A stretch of DNA of 64,000 nucleotides from Bathymodiolus brooksi (lineage: Eukaryota > Mollusca > Bivalvia > Mytilida > Modiolidae). Shown here piece after piece: positions 59,036 to 64,000 of this stretch (position 1 is the first letter of the stretch; every line of letters starts with the position of its first letter). Position numbers and translations under genes: made by a program. The stretch spans positions 49,184,646 through 49,248,645 of the forward strand of contig OY804582.1 of assembly GCA_963680875.1 (NCBI GenBank). The letters are read 5' to 3'. A model generated the notes under the pieces. It made no database searches and had not been told where the DNA came from. It saw nothing but the letters and a program-made list of their open reading frames with translations.

Positions 59036-61964
59036 GGTAAAACACAATAAAGGGCAATGCTGTGTTGCAGCAGAGCTGAAAATTCAAGTACTGTTATTCT
59101 TGAAAGCAACATGTTTTCTATGATCTATAATGTCTGAAGTTGATATGATGTTAAGATTACGCAGAAATACTTGCTAGTTCTCTAATTAATTAACATTTAT
59201 TCACAAGATTATAAGTACACCCTTAAATATAGTTACGGACACTACATGGTTTTTGTAGTGTCCGTAACCATATTTTCTGTTCTGCAGTTTTTATTTTGTC
59301 TACAATTGTTCATGTTTTGACTGATTATAGCTACTCTGTGTATTTTACATCTTCAAACATGAAAATATCAATATTTTGACAATATTTTCTAGAAGATTGT
59401 TTTACTGGTTACGGACCCTACAGATTATGATAGGGACATTTTTTGGACTTTGAAATACAAATAAACAAAATTTTAATCTAATATCCTACTGAAATGGATT
59501 TTTTGTTAACTTGTTTTATTTGATGAGTGGGAAACATATTTTTTTTGTATGAAATTAGGTGTTTTATTATGCTTAAGCTTCACATAACGAATGGGAGAAA
59601 TCCGTGTCTAAAACTATATAACGAAACATACCTTTTGGAAAAAGCCTGATAATTTCTCCAATTGATATCCAATTTTCATGAATTTGGTATCAAGTTAATC
59701 CTGATTATATTGTACTAAAAATTTATTTTAAAATAGTTTTGTTGTTTTCCTATTTTTAAAAGTAAATTTTGGTGTAAAAATAAACAAATGTCAAGTGCAA
59801 CAGCATAACGCCTTATTTGTGCAAATTTTTCGGTACCCTTTTGCCTGTTACTCAAAAGCTATGAGAGATATCTTCTTGACATTTTGTATGCAACATCTGT
59901 GTTTCACCATCCAAAACATGATATTAAAGTGATACCTTTAAATTCAATGGAAGTATGTTAATATTGCTCATAGCACATTTCTTTTGTGTATGAGCCCTAT
60001 ATTGTGCCGTTTGCATACACTTAGACACAAAATCAAGTAAAGGAACAGCTTTTGTATGGTTATTCTGCATATTGTGTTATTTTGTTTCATAAGCAATCAC
60101 GTTTGTCTCGCTTTTCTATTAATACTGTGTATTTAAAATGTGTCAATCTATGGCGTTGTCTATTCAAAGTCGGACGTAAATTTCTAATGTACAGAAAGAA
60201 TGTGTATTTTGCATTTGTTTTTCTTTTGTTTTATATATGTATGTAATAACTTATCTAGTTTTCTTACATAATATTCGGCACTATCTCCCATTTATACTGA
60301 CTGAATATTAAACCAAACGTTTTGAAAACGAATCTGATGTTCCAATTTCTCTCCTTTATATACATAATTGTTTCCATTTATCTTAAAATGTTCGTTTGTT
60401 AGTCATAACTACTTTTTTGTTTAAATATATTGTGCTTGTCATTTGAGACCATTTTTGTAATCAACCTTTATTATATAACATCTACACTACTGTCATACAA
60501 CATCCAGTATATTATATATTGTACTAATTATCATTTTGAGATTGACATTAAAATGAACTATATTCTATACCGCAAATTAATAATAATTGCACTATTTATT
60601 AATTATAAATTGTAATAATTTATATATCATGTCAATCCGGAACACTGACTACTGGCTGGATGATACCATCAATGACTAAAATTCCACAAGTAGATATATC
60701 AACATCTAGTCATTATTAATATATGTATATTGTAATTCGTGTGCCCGATGAGTTTATTGTGGAAACACTGAAAGTCCAAAAAATGTAAAGCTAATTAATT
60801 CAAAAATCGCTTTGAGCAAGATCCTTTTGGTTAAAAAGAAATACAAAATTGTTATCAAAACTACATTTTATCTTCTTTAATCAGATTTAGTTGATAAAGT
60901 ATACATTATGCTTTTTCTATACAGGAAAAAGTAAAGTTTATATTCTTCACTCATAGATATAGCTAAGGGAATTGATATCTGTGGTATAGTGTGCATGTTT
61001 TGTTTTTCATTTTATTATACTAGAGACGATATCATTGTCTTAAACTTTATAACATTTGTTTTTTTTATTTTTCCATGTCGGCTGTTTTGTGTCGTGAAAT
61101 ACTGATAACATTAACTATCGAAATACACAGCTAGTGCCGTAAATTAATATGGGTTATATTGATAGTTAATAAAAAAAACATAGTTTTGCTATGGTCTATT
61201 GTATTCCAAATGAAAACCTTTGTTATTGCAATAATCCAATTATAATATAAGTTTATGACCAGCTATTATTTAAACAAAAGACTAGTACAATAATTTGACT
61301 TACTATTTGTAACGATAACTGCCCGTTAATAGTGTTGTTTGATATTTTTGTCGCTTATTATTGTAAACACTTGTCTTAAGGAAGTGCAATACACATATTA
61401 AAGGGGATGTGGGTACATTTGTTACGTCCAAGTATATAAACGAGCAACGTTACAACATATAATAACATAGGATTACAATAACGACCCATGGTTACCGTAA
61501 TTTGACGTTGTAATTTAAATATTTACAGTATGCATTGACTTGTCGAGGTAAATGCACATGGAAATAAAAAAGGTGTCACAGTAAACGTTCAGTGGTTGTA
61601 GGAAATTAACTCTTGCTAAACAACACAAGTAACAAATATCATGTATTAAGCATAATTTCGACATAAGGAGAAATGTGGAACCATTTGCTTATCTAAGATG
61701 GCGACATGGCGATATCAGCATTATCTGAACAAATATATTTACTAAGCACATGCATGCTATAGTTTCCGGAACTGTAAATGATCCAATAAATCAAGCCAAA
61801 TTAAATAACAAATAATGTAAACAGTGAAATATTCAGAGGTGGCAAACCCCTACTGCCCTTACAAGTCCATGTAAACATGTCTGAAATGCACTACAATAAT
61901 TGAATTTACCACAATTTAACAATGGAACGTGGCCGTAGCTTTCCTGGAGTCGATGTGGATTTCT
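59036..61964. other. Sequence unrelated to the rest of the window
   Basis: About 2.9 kb with no similarity I could find to other parts of the window and no recognised gene. It is very AT-rich with poly-T runs. ORFs at 60,052-60,246 and 60,430-60,615 are hydrophobic and of low complexity. One perfect hairpin is at 59,233-59,269. Confidence 0.5.
59233..59269. repeat. Perfect 14-bp stem-loop
   Basis: Arms 'gttacggacactac' (59,233-59,246) and 'gtagtgtccgtaac' (59,256-59,269) enclose a 9-base loop. A similar single arm, 'gttacggaccctac', recurs near 59,409. Confidence 0.9.
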
Positions 61965-63480
61965 GAACTATGCATAAAGTAATATTAAAACCTTCTATTT
62001 CTAGCTTGTTCATTCTAGGTTTCCACATTGACTACACAATAATTATGTGTATATCCTTTTACTTCTAAGAAAATGCATACAATTAAATAGAACTAAGAAA
62101 GGGATATCTTCACTAACTATCAAAATCGGCGTCACATTTTGAAGAAAAAAAATAAACAGAAATTGTTTATACAATGTGTGTGATATTTTACTAAAACATA
62201 CCTCACCCTTTCTTAAAATGTTTGTATGGCATAACTCGCATGTTTATGTTATACAGAATTCCTACCTATTCACATCTTTGTACGACGTGCTACCCCATAT
62301 ATCATCATTCATCCGAAAAATCAATGTCATCGACAATCGTAATATTTGATCTATGAAATCCTCAAAATGAGTACATTGATGCGTTTATATTCTAAGTTTT
62401 CGAGGACTGTACTCATATAAACATATAATTCTTGTGACTGATACTTTAGTTACAGATGATTCGTATTTGACGTTGAGTGGTTTCTATACTAGCCTATTTC
62501 ACTGGGAAAAACGGGTGTTTACATCGTCATAGCTTCAACACTTTAATACGATATATTAAGCACATTCTCTCAAATACTCCGAAATCTGAACTCGCGATTA
62601 CTGCTATGAGTACTTTTGTTTACATGCGTCATGGAAACTGATATTGCATGATATCAGATTTTGACCGACATTAGATTGATTGCAGAGTATGAACTGGTGG
62701 ACTTTAACTTTACTTCAGTATTAAACTAGGATTTCCCTCCTGTCTTATCCCCAATCAGAAGACAGGTATTCTCTCATTCTTGGAAAAGGTCATTCCTTCC
62801 ATTTCTACTCACCGTTCCTGTATTTAATGAAATGTGTATTGCTGCTAACAAAAACGTTGAGTATTCTGAGAAAGAAAGGGAATAAAACTAATGGCCTAAT
62901 GCAATATGATGCTTAATGTACATGCGTAGTATTTACCTCTCCCACATTATCACTATCATTAAGTCATGGAAAATGTGGAAACAATAATTCTGCTTGTACT
63001 ATATATACTCCAGAAATTGTGTGACGTGAATAAAGCAATTATCGCTTACAAAACACGAAAACAAAAAATGAAAAATCCAACGCGCGATACTAATACAATA
63101 ATAATTATCTCCCTTTAATCGACGTTATTGTATCCAACAACTACAAGTATAATACCCAAACAACATTGTTTGCAATTCATGTATTTGGAATGTAATGGTA
63201 TTCAAATAATGCTTGTTTGTTTTTACTTGCTTACATTTGGAATATTCCTTCAATATTACAGTTGTTCGAATAGTACGTTTGACATTTATAAATGCTCCGG
63301 AAAAAAAATCCAGTTTTTAAATGAACAATTTATTTTTCTAGATGTAAATTATACACACTCTGACAATCAATTCATAAAAGGTTTGTTCATTATTGGAAAA
63401 AGTTATCCATTAGGTCTCTGTGTTAATCATATTCTCTGAAGTGTACAGCACTGTCTGGAATTGTTCTGTATAGTAATAGA
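61965..63480. repeat. Block X', looser duplicate of 15,491-17,100
   Basis: Starts at 'tgaactatgcataaag' and runs into the satellite as block X does. It lacks some bases present in X (for example around 16,080-16,125). An ORF at 63,128-63,439 (103 residues) is broken in the other copy and has no recognisable domain. Confidence 0.85.
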
Positions 63481-64000
63481 AACTTTAAAACACAATGTTA
63501 TATGTCAGAGGTAATGATGAATTCAGACATGTGCTTAACTGATAACACTATTTACACCATGTTATATGTCAGATCAGTATGTCAGAGTTAATGATGAATG
63601 TAAAAATTTGTGTTACTGATAATACTACTTAATCAATGTTGTATGTCAGATAACTATGTCAGATCTTATGATGAATACACACACATACGCTACTGATAAC
63701 ACTACTTACACCAGGTTGTATGTCAGTTCGCCATGTATGATTCAATGATGAATGTACATACATGTGTTACTAATAACAATACTTACACCATGCTGTATGT
63801 CAGATCAATATGTCAGATTTAACGATGAATGCACACACATGTATTACTGATAACACTTCTTGCACTATGTTTTATGTCAGATCAGTATGTCTGATTTAAT
63901 GATGAATATACACACATGTGCTCCTGATAACACTACCTACAACATTTAACAGACACCATAGTGTGGTGTATGTCAGATCACTATGTCAGATTTAATGATG
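63481..64000 (+). repeat. 77-bp satellite, array 5 (at least 6.6 units, runs off the window)
   Basis: Same unit as arrays 1-4. The first units match the start of array 1, for example 'acacaatgttatatgt', confirming that block X and satellite were copied together. Confidence 0.95.

Noticed and set aside
58575..59123. Overlapping ORFs of 64-149 codons on both strands
   Set aside because: They fall in a diverged dispersed repeat, are antisense to one another, and have no domain.
60052..60615. Small hydrophobic ORFs as possible membrane peptides
   Set aside because: Very AT-rich DNA gives Phe/Ile/Tyr-rich frames by chance; there is no conserved feature or splice context.
63128..63439. 103-codon ORF in block X'
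   Set aside because: The same region in block X (about 16,760-17,060) has stops and frame changes, with no sign of coding constraint.

Overview
The window is AT-rich, gene-poor eukaryotic DNA made almost entirely of transposable elements, satellite DNA and layered duplications. I found no host protein-coding gene, rRNA or tRNA gene. The best guess for the organism is a bivalve mollusc, perhaps a mytilid mussel. This rests on a permuted Penelope-like element of the Naiad type, a mollusc-type tRNA-derived SINE tail, and many fragments of a retroelement 3'-end repeat that I associate with mussel sequences. The assignment is from recognition, not a search.

Layout. Positions 1-15,490 are copy A of a recent segmental duplication; copy B is 43,492-55,732. 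By eye they differ at roughly 1-2% of positions over the stretches compared. Copy B lacks about 3.3 kb present in copy A (9,883-13,193). To the right of copy A, 15,491-17,100 and a 77-bp satellite match 61,965-64,000, but more loosely. Between the right edge of copy B and that match, 55,733-58,050 is a third, older copy of 255-2,660, followed by 3.9 kb of mostly unrecognised sequence.

The centre holds the mobile elements. From 17,101 to 22,997 there are three blocks of the 77-bp satellite, split by two related LINE fragments. A degenerate tyrosine-recombinase retrotransposon (Ngaro/DIRS-like, minus strand: Gag, RT-RNase H, recombinase, SGNH-hydrolase-like ORF) occupies 23,207-28,153 between direct repeats. 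The span 28,154-38,220 is an old mosaic, much of it in the same order as parts of copy A, with a short inverted Penelope tail, a foldback element and minisatellites. At 38,583-43,320 a minus-strand LINE is split by a nearly complete plus-strand Naiad Penelope-like element (about 39,201-42,512): N-terminal GIY-YIG endonuclease, CxC linker, C-terminal reverse transcriptase with YIDD. Two one-base frameshifts and one stop codon interrupt it.

Older paralogous segments supply 'empty sites' for several insertions (the SINE, the inverted Naiad tail and a foldback/minisatellite block), and they suggest which copy lost DNA at the duplication breakpoints. All reading frames described are decayed mobile-element genes.
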